Source of the DNA: Prosopocoilus inquinatus
Lineage: Eukaryota; Arthropoda; Insecta; Coleoptera; Lucanidae
Direction: 5' to 3'
Assembly (NCBI GenBank): GCA_036172665.1
Contig: CM069874.1
Coordinates: 51,070,707 to 51,134,706, forward strand
Length of the DNA stretch: 64,000 nucleotides
The translations under genes were made by a program, and so were the position numbers. Within the stretch, counting starts at the first letter, position 1, and every line of letters starts with the position of its first letter. Positions 44,241 through 53,756 of the stretch are shown here, one piece after another. A model generated the notes under the pieces. The model saw only the letters and a program-made list of their open reading frames with translations, made no database searches and was not told the origin of the DNA.

Positions 44241-45794
44241 AAGTATACTGAAAATGAAGACAAAAGTTATAAAATTATTATCATTGATTTAGAACCAATT
44301 CAAAATAATTTTCGTAGAAAGAAACATAAGAATTTGTGCCACAATCAAAAAATACAATAAAATGAAAGCATTTGTTAGCGATTGAAAACAAATTAGCAAA
44401 AGTTCACCCAAACTTTTGCTGCTCACCAAAACCATGGAGCTAGATTCAAAGAGAGACACGGACCTTTCAACGCTGATCACATAATCTTGATCAATTCTTC
44501 TTTATACCTGACTGCATGACTTGACACTATTTCGTCTTTGTGATCTCGAGCGATGACCACACACACACCCCACGTCAATTCTTCTGAGAAATTGACCACG
44601 TAGCTTGATGCTATATCGATGATCATTTCCGATTTCATGTCTTTTTTAAAGGGTTACAAAACCAAAGTTTTTCGAATTTCAGTCATTAACTAAAGAAAAA
44701 TTGCTGTTGCAGCACCAAACGTTACCGGTATAGCTTCACCTTATAAAGTAAATTATATTTTTAGCTAAATATATAATTTAATTTTTTTAGTTAAAACCGA
44801 CTAACCTGATTTATATTTCGTAAGACGCCTTTGCTTAAGATTTTGAGAATATCTTTTGAAATCATTTTTTTTTTAACTGCTAGGAATTTCCTATTTAAGA
44901 CTTTTTGAACAGTTAAACCTAGAAAACTTCCTTTTAACATAACTGTACAAACGCACAGAACTCGAGGAGAAATAAGAAATATATAAATTAGTCCACTTAA
45001 AAGAAAAACAAATCTAGTGAGTATGTAGTGTAAGTTTAGTTTTTTTAAACTTAAGTATGCCGTTTTTACTCGAGTAAATCAGATTATGCGAACTTTTGGC
45101 TACAGTTTGTTATTGTTATTCAAATCGGTCTTGCTTCTCTGCACACTCGCGTTTTGGATTAAATTTACAGAAATTTGCATAGGAATATGTAGATACACTT
45201 TGGAAAAGTTTACTCAAAATTTTCATATTAAAACACTCTATGAGTTTTACCAAAGGGAAAATTGTTATAACGGTAAAATATCGTTACTGAACATTAGTGG
45301 TTTTTCTTCAATTTAACAATAGTCTGACCGTAAATGAACATGTATCCTCTTAGAAATAAAAAGTAAATTATGGTGAAAGAATTTTTAGTTCATACCATAT
45401 TCAATATTCTCTCTGCTGCGCAGCAGAAATTTTATTTATAAACTAATTTCAGATATAAATTACTATTGCAATTAATTAAATTTCGTTATTTCCTCGCCGC
45501 TAATGATTCAAGTAAACAAACACTCCTGCAAATATAATTTCGCCGCCTTTATTAACGATAATTTGCGAAAGCATACACATTACATTCGAATAATAAACAT
45601 TTGCCAAACTCATCATCAATCAATGTATTTAAGGCTTGTGCAAATCCGGTAATGATATCCTGTTCGTTAGGTACGTTCGACACGACGCACATCCTGAGCA
45701 AATACTTCTTTGTATAGTTGGTTGCCAATATTATGTATTCTAGAATTTTAGTAGATATTAATTTAATTAGCATCATAAATGGTCAAGTCTAAAT
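44241..45794. other. Intron sequence, no gene recognised
   Basis: A minus-strand frame at 45552-45776 (text VSNVPNEQDIITGFAQALNT) looks protein-like but is unidentified. Otherwise A+T-rich without features. Confidence 0.3.
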
Positions 45795-46470
45795 ATTTTT
45801 CTCTTTTCGTGGGTTCTTAATTGTTGGAGGTGATTTTAACACAGATTTTAGCAAAGACAGTCCTGACACTAGAGGTGTCACTGGATTGTTTTCCTCATTT
45901 GGTTTTCATCCGTGCATCAATTGTAACACGCGAATTACCAAATCTTCTCCCAGTAGAATAGATAACATATTTACCAACATAGAACCCAGTAATTTCGAAA
46001 TAGAGGTCACAGAGCCTGGATTATCTGATCATCACTGGTTGCGTTTCTATTTAAAATTAATTAACAATAGTGGTAAAAAGTTGCAGAGATCTAAAGGTAG
46101 AAACTTTAGCAAAGATAATATTCGTAATTTGAAAATTTTATTGGAAGGAGAAACTTGGGCGTTTTTAAACTCAAGTGAAAACTCTGACGATAAACTTAAT
46201 TCTTTTATAACTACCTTCAATTATTACTTCAATGAGCGTTTCCTACAAAATATTTCCTACAACCAAAGCGTACATCTAAAAGTTGGATAACTATTGACAT
46301 CATTGAAGAAGGAGCCACGTTAAGGCATATCTACAATAATTTCAAATTAAACAATGACCCGATAGCATTACTACAGTATAATGAACGAAAAAAGCTTCAT
46401 CAAAATAATATTAAGAGGGCTAAACGTAAAAATAATGAAATATTCATCCCAAGAATAATATGGTATAATA
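45795..46470 (+). pseudogene. LINE (non-LTR retrotransposon) endonuclease fragment
   Basis: The frame gives FLIVGGDFNTDFSKDSPDTR, with the GDFN motif of the apurinic-like endonuclease, then SPSRIDNIF and VTEPGLSDHH, with the conserved SDH near the end of the domain. Near 46255 the frame shifts, then continues SKSWITIDIIEEG and YNERKKLHQNNIKRAKRKN, typical of the linker before the reverse transcriptase in Jockey/CR1-type LINEs. Both the N-terminal half of the endonuclease and the reverse transcriptase are missing. A dead fragment. Confidence 0.82.
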
Positions 46471-46539
46471 ATAAATTAGGGTTTGTTTTATTACGGCATT
46501 ATTTTTTTGGTATATGGTAGAACTGCATTTCTTTGTGGT

Positions 46540-47340
46540 CGAAATGATTTGGGCAGAGCCCCCGTAACCATGTGTGCAAAGCGTGCAGTGCACGCGGGCG
46601 CCATGTTCAAGGGGCGGCAATTAGCTTCTTGGTCACTGGACATATTTTGTCATTTTTTTTCGTCCAAGAAAAGAAAAATAATGGGAAACAGTTTCTTGTC
46701 TGGTATAAATTATTCGAAAAACTAGCCACAAGTTTTGATGAAGCCGTCAACCTCATGGCAAAACGTCGACTAAAATAGAACAGTTAACTGCGGCAATTTA
46801 AAGTAGAAAAGTCCAATTTTTGTAATTTTCGTTTGCTAAATTTTTCATAAAAATTTAATAATTTTATTATATAAAAAAATAAATTATGTAAGCTGTTACG
46901 GTTTGGTTAACAAAAAAACAAATTATATTTCACTTTTTAAGTTTGTTCCTTTTGCTTTTGTGATTTTCTTTCTTTTTTTCTAATATTAGTAACTAGCGGG
47001 CTAAACAGATGTCTTCTCGGTCAGATGAGAAGAAAGCGCTTCCCTTCGTTATTGGGGGCTTGCGGCAGCTAGGAACTTGAAAAAATGAAGGAAAATGTTT
47101 GAATAAAAGTGAAGGAGAATGCTTAAAAAAAGCGAAGGAGAATGTTTAAAAAAAAGAGAAGGAGAATGTTTAAAAAATGTGAAGGAAAATGTTTAAAAAT
47201 TTTTGTTTTTTCCATTTCTTTTCTTTTAATTTTTAATAATTTTCATAATTGACCGTTTTTGTTTGCCCCAACTCATCTCGTCCCTCGTCAGAGGGCGCCA
47301 AAATATGGATTGGCACGCGGGCGGCGTTTGGCCTCGCGGG
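46540..47340. other. Pair of GC-rich patches, possibly ends of an old hAT-like element
   Basis: GC-rich text at 46550-46620 (GTGCACGCGGGCGCCATG, AAGGGGCGGCAA) and at 47265-47345 (AGAGGGCGCCAAAATATGG, CTCGCGGGGGCCCTGG) brackets A+T-rich sequence and a minisatellite. The style resembles GC-rich ends of small hAT elements. I found no target duplication. Confidence 0.3.
47084..47205 (+). repeat. Minisatellite, about 24 bp x 5
   Basis: GAAGGAGAATGTTTAAAAAA-type units follow one another with small changes (GAAGGAAAATGTTTGAATAA, GAAGGAGAATGCTTAAAAAA and others). Confidence 0.88.
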
Positions 47341-47465
47341 GGCCCTGGATTTTGGGTAGTTTTTTTTTGTCATTTACGGCAAGTTCGTTAGCATTCAACC
47401 ATTCTTTAGCATATTTACTAGCAGATTTGATGTTGTGCGTCAGTGAGATTAAAGGCAGAAGAATT

Positions 47466-47640
47466 ATACCGCGTGTCCCACGCCATGTGTTCAAGCTTCT
47501 AGAATCTTTATTTTGTATTCGATTTACATGAAATTTGGAGATTATAAACTAAATAAAATATGAAATTTTCCGACATACCGCCAGCCGACGTAGGACTTCC
47601 TATAACCTGTTAGGTGAACAGTTTCTAACTTGCCACATTG
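47466..47640 (+). mobile_element. Family Z terminal fragment
   Basis: Starts CGCGTGTCCCACGCCATGTG after TA and follows family Z through TTCTAGAATCTTTATTT and GACATACCG to GTAGGACTTCC near 47600. The rest of the palindrome is missing. Confidence 0.75.
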
Positions 47641-48905
47641 CTTTCGCATAAGTCTCGTTCACAGTTCGTTTTATTTTGACGATTGTTTCCTTATTTCTGT
47701 CTAAACCACAGATTACTACACAGATGTGAAGGTGGCATTCTCGTCATTTCTCATACCGCCATTGTTTTGGTGATATATTAGTCAGGTAGTGTAAGGTAAC
47801 GAAATACGATGCACTATTAAAGAAATAATTTTATGGAATTTTCATTACTATCTTCATTCGTTAATCAAAATAGCAAATTGCACAATGGCTGAAGGTTACG
47901 GAATTTTGCCGCGCAACATCAAAGGTGCCGCCCGGAGCCTTCGCATCTGCCTCGTAATCTATATTTAAACTCGTTTTTGAAACTTTTGATAGCTGTGATA
48001 TTACATCTATCGTCTGTCGTCCCGATGAATAAGTGGTTAAGTCAAATTTCACAACATTTCAGAGCGCGACTTCTGGACTTTGAAAAGTTGTGTAAAATAG
48101 TGTTTTTTGTAATAAATCAGTAAACGCACATCACAATTAATTCCTTTTCAAACCAGCGTTTGAATTGGCTGCGCATAAAACTAAGCAGAAAACGCCTCCC
48201 TGCTTCTAGTAGGTAAGTCACTAAACTCATTTTGGACTTAGCCACTTGTTCACTGAGACGACAGATATTAATAATAATAATAATAATATCACATTTATTC
48301 CCTAATGCCAAATAGCATGGAACACGTCAAATAAAAAAACATTAATAATATAAATAAAATAACATTAATAATTATGACATTAGACGACACTGTCAAAGTT
48401 GTGCTCAAAAAAACTCTGTAGTTGAATAGAAGGCGTGTCTAGTTAAGAAGCACTTCAGTTTTGTTTTAAAATTTCTGATCGGGAGTGATCTCAGTCCAAG
48501 TGGTAAGTGATTGTAAATGTTTATCGTTTGCGTGATTGCACCCCTCTGTATTGTCGACAGACTCTTCATTTAACCACTTTGGTTTAGGAGATCTTCCTGT
48601 TATAGTAGAGAAGCAGTTTTTAATTGCTTTTTCCAGTGAATGAATAAGAATTTTGAATTTATCATTGACATTCAACAGTTCACAACAATCAAGCAGATTT
48701 CAATATTATTATATTTTATTGCATGACGTTTACTCAATTATAAACAATTACAGGTGTCTAATCCGTTTCCAGCGGTAATAAAAGTTTAATGTAGAAATCA
48801 CTTCACTCTATTATGAAAAATTTCACACAGGTGAATGACGAAAGGTTTATTTTTTCCTAACATTCTTTTGTTTTCTGATTTTCTGAATTTCACATTAATA
48901 ATTAC
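47641..48905. other. Spacer with a possible LINE linker scrap
   Basis: A minus-strand frame at 48466-48675 (text VNDKFKILIHSLEKAIKNCF and SPKPKWLNEESV) resembles the region after the endonuclease in Jockey-type LINEs, but is short and degraded. An ATT microsatellite lies near 48266-48290. No other feature. Confidence 0.35.
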
Positions 48906-49322
48906 TAGACTGCGGAAGTTTAGGCACTAAAAAAGTCTATTTTAGGCGCCTAAAAAAGGTCGTATGTGTGCAGAATAGGCACAAATAAAGTATAGTCTCC
49001 AAAATATTTTTACCTGGTGTCCAAATCAAGTAAATTATTATTTTTCTTATTAATTCTAAATAGCCTTTTCGAATAGTTGACTCAGAAAGAAACGATTGTC
49101 GAATATTTTTCTATAAATTATTTAAAAAAATTGAACAGATAAAATAGCGACATCTTACTATCGCTTTTTGACCTGACATTGCAGTAGGATAGACAAATTG
49201 AAGCGGGATTTGCTCCTAATGAGTCCCCCATGCAAGGCGGCCATGCTTGCTGTCAAAGCATAATGAAAGTTTTAGAAAAATTTTGTTCAAATCGTTCTTG
49301 ATTGCAGTGAAAATCTCGAGCA

Positions 49323-49371
49323 GCCTCTGGACAGCTGTTTCAGCCCTGCTTGGGGCTTCTTCAGCAGAGAC
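49323..49371 (-). ncRNA. Hammerhead ribozyme, H copy 2 (best preserved)
   Basis: Helix I GTCTCTG/CAGAGGC (7 pairs, one G-U), core CTGAAGA, stem II AGCCC/GGGCT with loop CAAGCA, GAA, helix III ACA-GC-TGT and cleavage triplet GUC. Beyond an internal loop, helix I can extend with CGAGC/GCTCG and GCAGTG/CACTGC. All positions I know as required in the catalytic core are present. Helix III is minimal, as in hammerheads of Penelope-like elements, which may work as dimers. Confidence 0.75.
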
Positions 49372-49727
49372 GTAGCTCGACATTCCCACTGCAGACCAAA
49401 AACGACTTGCCCAATTTATTCGCAATTGCGATGTAAGAATGATGAACAGATAAAACAGCGACATCTTACTATCGCTTTTTGACCTGACATTGCAGTAGGA
49501 TAGACAAATTGAAGCGGGATTTGCTCCTAATAAGTCAGCAAGCATGACCGCCTTGCATGGGGGACTTATTAGGAGCAAATCCCGCTTCAATTTGTCTATC
49601 CTACTGCAATGTCAGGTCAAAAAGCGATAGTAAGATGTCGCTATTTTATCTGTTCATCATTCTTACATCGCAATTGCGAATAAATTGGGCAAGTCGTTTT
49701 TGGTCTGCAGTGGGAATGTCGAGCTAC

Positions 49728-49776
49728 GTCTCTGCTGAAGAACCCCCAAGCAAGGCTGAAACAGCTGTCCAGAGGC
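49728..49776 (+). ncRNA. Hammerhead ribozyme-like motif, H copy 3 (stem II damaged)
   Basis: Same core and helices as 49323-49371 with GUC triplet, but stem II reads ACCCC...AGGCT, where two changes break pairs. Probably inactive or weak. Confidence 0.6.
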
Positions 49777-50406
49777 TGCTCGAGGTTTTCACTGCAATCA
49801 AGAACGATTTGCACAAAAATTTTTCTAAAAAAAATTGATTTTCCAATTTTATTCCAAGGCGTATTTGCTGCTGGAAATACTTTACACGGAAGACTACATA
49901 AAACTGATCTTGTTTGTTAGATTAAGTTTACAAATCGGGGTGAAAGAGATTTTAATTTTTTTTTTAATTAAATCACTAAATTAAAATCAAGTAAAACCTA
50001 TGCAGTTCAGCTTATATATCAATGAAAACTTTTATAGAAACAAAGGTGCCGATGTCCGATAGTTGTTTCAGCATTTTGAATAAAAAAGCCCCAATTCTTG
50101 CCTTCAAGGTATCCACAAGATAATTAAAAATGCCACAGTCATCATTTTTATAGATAATAACGGTTGTATTAATCATTTTAATTTTAATTTATGCAAATTT
50201 AAAATTTATTGTGAGAATTTTTAAGAAAAAAGGCACATTATAGGCATTTTTGTCTGAAATAGGCATTTATCCATAAATAGGCAAAAATAGGCATTATAAA
50301 ACTTTACCATTTGACCAGTAATTACATGAAACGTATTTATAACCAAGTCCTATCAAACTAGTGTTTAGCAACTAGAAAAGGCAAATGCCTAAACTTCCGC
50401 AGTCTG

Positions 50407-51490
50407 ATAATTACTAAAACGTACAGAAATTTTATAAATTTATTTAAAGTCGTAGTTTGTGTAATATTGTTTTGCAGAATTCATATACAGGATGTCGGAG
50501 TTGTGTATTTTCAAAATGAACTTTCTGAGAAGGTGAAACTTTGTTAAAAGAAGTTGAATCTTAAAAGCTACAGCCCGAAGGATTTTAATGACCTCGATCT
50601 TCTATTATTGTTTCGAAGTGGCACACCTTCTTCGACTTTTTTTAAACTGCTTGGTTTTAATGACGCATTTTAATAGACATTCGTAATCTAATTTTGCAAA
50701 TTGTTATACACCACCACAGAATTTCCAGAAATATGCAAAAAATTATTGCGACCATATAATCATACAAAATGTTTTTATAACTTTACATTTTTAAGAAATA
50801 ACGATAATTAATTTATTTTTTTTAGAAAAACAGAGATATGTGAACATTTTCGTGCTACCTCTGTAGTTTCTCTCATTTCTTCTCAAAATTTGGCCACAAC
50901 GGAGATAAACTTTATACAATACTAAATGCAGATGCCAAATGTTAAAAGCCGTTATAAAAATACATCCTGCTGTTGAAAAAATAAAATAAAAAAGGGATGG
51001 TGGTCTGTACCTCATAGGACTTCTAAGAATTAAATAAAAAAAAGTTATTTTGACAGTTCGAAACACTGATTTACTGTTATAAAGGAATTCTTACTTTTTA
51101 TTTTTATTTTTTATCTTTTCTAGAAAAATCAGTGTTGCCAGCTTGGTCCATTTTACAACAGATCTAGTGCATTTAACGAGCACCTGGTTATAAAAGTAAA
51201 GTTGTTGCTGTATGGTGTAAATTCTCATTCATTTATGTAACAATTGGTGCAAATTCTACGGATTAATTACAGATCCTACAAAAAGGCGACGTTCGGGGGT
51301 TCTTTAATCGAAATAGGAATTTCAAAGAAAAAATTTCAAGAAACGTAAAGATCCTATAAAGCGTAATTTTTAATAACTGAGAAAATTTGAATTTTCTGCC
51401 ACATTAAATTGTCGTTAGGTTGGCAACAACCGATTTTGTCATTAGTAAGCTTAGGATAATTAGATGCCCCAAAATCATCAAAAATATGTA
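50407..51490. other. Spacer with one possible element end
   Basis: TATACAGGATGTCGGAGTTG at about 50486 looks like the terminus of another TA-flanked element. I could not find its partner. No gene seen. Confidence 0.35.
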
Positions 51491-53301
51491 AAGTAAAGTC
51501 GGCATATATGGAATAGCCATTCTTTGGGCCGTCATAAATTCTGAACTAAGATACTAAATACTCAGATATTTTAATTAAAAATACTTTATGTTGTTTTCCA
51601 GGGGTTGCATATAATTAGGGATAGGAATCACATATTTTGACGTCATCATTGGGCGGCGCTTGTCATGTTAAGCATACGATTATTTGAATAGTTGGTACTA
51701 TAAACGATTTCTTCTTCAGAATCGTATTTATGTATGTATGCTTGAGGTGGATTTTGGATTTTGAGGTCGAAGATGAAATTTCTCTTCCTTTTCCATTTAG
51801 TCGTGTAAAAAAGGAAAAATGAAACAGGAGACAATCAAAACAGTTTGCAAGAAAAAAAATACAAGAAAAGAGAAAGTTACGCAATGAGAAACAAGAAGAA
51901 AGCGAAAAACTTTTCGATAATCGAGAAACACAATGAGAAACGGGCAAAAATAAAATTTCTAAAGAACTTATAATTATTTAATTTATGAAAAAATGGTAAA
52001 CAATTGACAATAGAAAAAAACAGTTTTTTAAAAGTCGAGGAAAAGCAAAATAACAATTCCCAATGACAATTATTAGATACTTTAAAAAAAATCATTACAC
52101 ATTCAAGGCATAACAGTAATTCAAAATTTCCAAAAAAAAGAGCACAAAAAGAAAGAAAGTCACAATCAAAACACAAAAACAACAAAACCAAAAGCCGATT
52201 ATAATGGTTTGCAGACTGCAAAAAGTTTTTATTCTGTTCAAAAATACAGGACAAATAAAATAAAAAGAAAAAAAGAAGAATAGTTTCGTCTTTTTGGAAA
52301 AATGTAATCGGAATGGAATGGATAACTCCAACGAGAAAAGAAGAGAAATAAAAACAAGTGACTATCGTACATTTTGCTTCAAACAGAAAAAAAAATTAAT
52401 AAAAGAAACAATTTACGAAAATATAGAAAATAAGCGTAGACTAAATTGATTAATAATTCAAAACTGCTGGGAGGTATTCCCGACAATCGAAAAAAATGAT
52501 CGTACGTTTGAAACGAAAAACAGAACAATAAATACATTGAAAAGAAAAAAACAAAACGTAACTGTTTAATAATCTCGCTGTTTTTAATCATGCTTGATAA
52601 TACGATTTTTAACAACAAAATAGAATTTTTTTCTAGGAAAAAATCGAATTTTAAACTTAATGAGTTGGCAATACTGTGCTACCCGATTATGAAGAATTTC
52701 CGCTAACCAGTTGTAGGACGCTCCCCTCCCCCCACCCGAATTATTCCGAAAAGTATTACGTAATATTACGATTGAAATTGATTTTCTATGCAAATCCAAA
52801 CTCCTATTGATGACGTCAAAATATGTGATACATATAATAAATTTAAGAAATACATATTTTTTGGGAAAATTCTGTAACAAATTAAAAAAAACTGCATTTT
52901 CATAACATGATTTAAAATGGCGGGTAATACGGAATAGTCAGTTGGGGTGATATGAAATAAGGAAAAATACGCTACACTTTGAATTAATAGGGTAAAATAC
53001 CAACAGTTGTACTAATCTACACCATAACAAAATAACTTTGGTGTAAAAAAAACCTTTTATTTAGAAAAATACGCGAAAATGCATTTTTCTGGTACGGCGC
53101 GAGAACTTCCAAAACAATAAATTCACAAAATCATGTACTGTAAAGTTATGCAATCTTACCGGCTGAGAACCTCTGCAGTAGTGACCTACAATACCGAAAC
53201 TTGTGTTAATGCTAGAGCCGTATAACAGATGGCGCTTCTTATTTCAAAAATACCGGGTATTCTATATTAGCCGGTCTATTCCATATATGCCGACTTTACG
53301 C
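51491..53301 (+). mobile_element. Family Q, copy 2, split by a nested insertion
   Basis: Ends AAGTAAAGTCGGCATATATG and, in reverse, GCGTAAAGTCGGCATATATG, with TA on each side. Apart from the insertion at 51616-52830 it follows the inverted copy at 14267-14806. The longer terminal repeat matches at about 20 bp, then continues with different subterminal text. No coding sequence. Confidence 0.8.
51616..52830. mobile_element. Element R nested in Q copy 2 (1215 bp)
   Basis: Comparison with the uninterrupted copy Q1 defines the insertion: CATATAAT occurs once there and twice here (51608-51615 and 52831-52838). The left end TAGGGATAGGAATCACATAT continues TTTGACGTCATCA. The right end in reverse is TATCACATATTTTGACGTCATCA, which lacks the first bases. 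An 8-bp duplication suggests a hAT-type element, though the sequence does not fit nTnnnnAn. The interior (about 51850-52560) is A-rich on the plus strand, as in other hAT-like elements here. Confidence 0.7.
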
Positions 53302-53756
53302 TAATGAAATATGCACTAAAAATTAACCTTTATAGAATTCAGTTTTTTGAATTGAATTTATTATTATTTTTAATTTTGTTAGCGATTCGGGTCGGTGAGA
53401 AGGCCATAGTCCTCGTATTATGAAAATTCACTAATAACTTTTAAGTATTCATGTTTATAATGATTGTAATTTAAACTTTTATTTTTATTGAATTAAATTT
53501 TGTCAAATTTAAAATGCTATCCAACCTATTAACATAAAATCATGGCCTACAGCGATTACAAATAAATAACGAATGATTTATAGATTATATTAACAAATAA
53601 ATAAAAAATTAATTACTTAAGTTTTCTTGTCTTAGCTAACGAATAGTTTTTGGGAAGGTATGATGAAGAATTACCACCAACTGAAGCTAGAAATTCAAGA
53701 GTGATTCTATTTAACATTATTCGCCTATAAGAAAAGACCAACGTGCACATAAAATG
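53302..53756. other. Spacer, no feature seen
   Basis: A+T-rich sequence between element Q2 and the following inverted-repeat element. Nothing recognised. Confidence 0.35.

Larger units (their letters stand above)
49134..49845. repeat. Hammerhead-bearing repeat H, copies 2 and 3, in direct plus inverted array
   Basis: On the minus strand a 5' segment (reverse of 49445-49568), the hammerhead (49323-49371) and a second copy of the 5' segment (reverse of 49134-49258) follow in direct order, so the unit is about 310 bp. From about 49541 the plus strand carries the same unit inverted, with its own hammerhead (49728-49776). The text AGCAAGCATG-CCGCCTTGCATGGGGGAC sits at each joint. Direct plus inverted ends are a known hallmark of Penelope-like insertions. 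Confidence 0.8.
48906..50406. mobile_element. Non-autonomous hAT-like element, 1501 bp
   Basis: Ends are TAGACTGCGGAAGTTTAGGC (48906) and, in reverse from 50406, CAGACTGCGGAAGTTTAGGC. An 8-bp direct repeat ATAATTAC flanks it (48898-48905 and 50407-50414) and fits nTnnnnAn. The inner ends are rich in TAGGC-type words. It has no transposase. The middle, 49134-49845, is occupied by hammerhead-bearing repeats in inverted and direct arrangement. Its ends differ from the complete hAT at 34961, so another transposase would be needed. Confidence 0.85.

Noticed and set aside
49216..49838. Frames of 93-124 codons with shared peptide such as SSYVSAEEAPSRAETAVQRL
   Set aside because: This peptide is the translation of the hammerhead region. 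RNA pairing explains the conservation better than protein coding, and the copies differ in frame-breaking ways.
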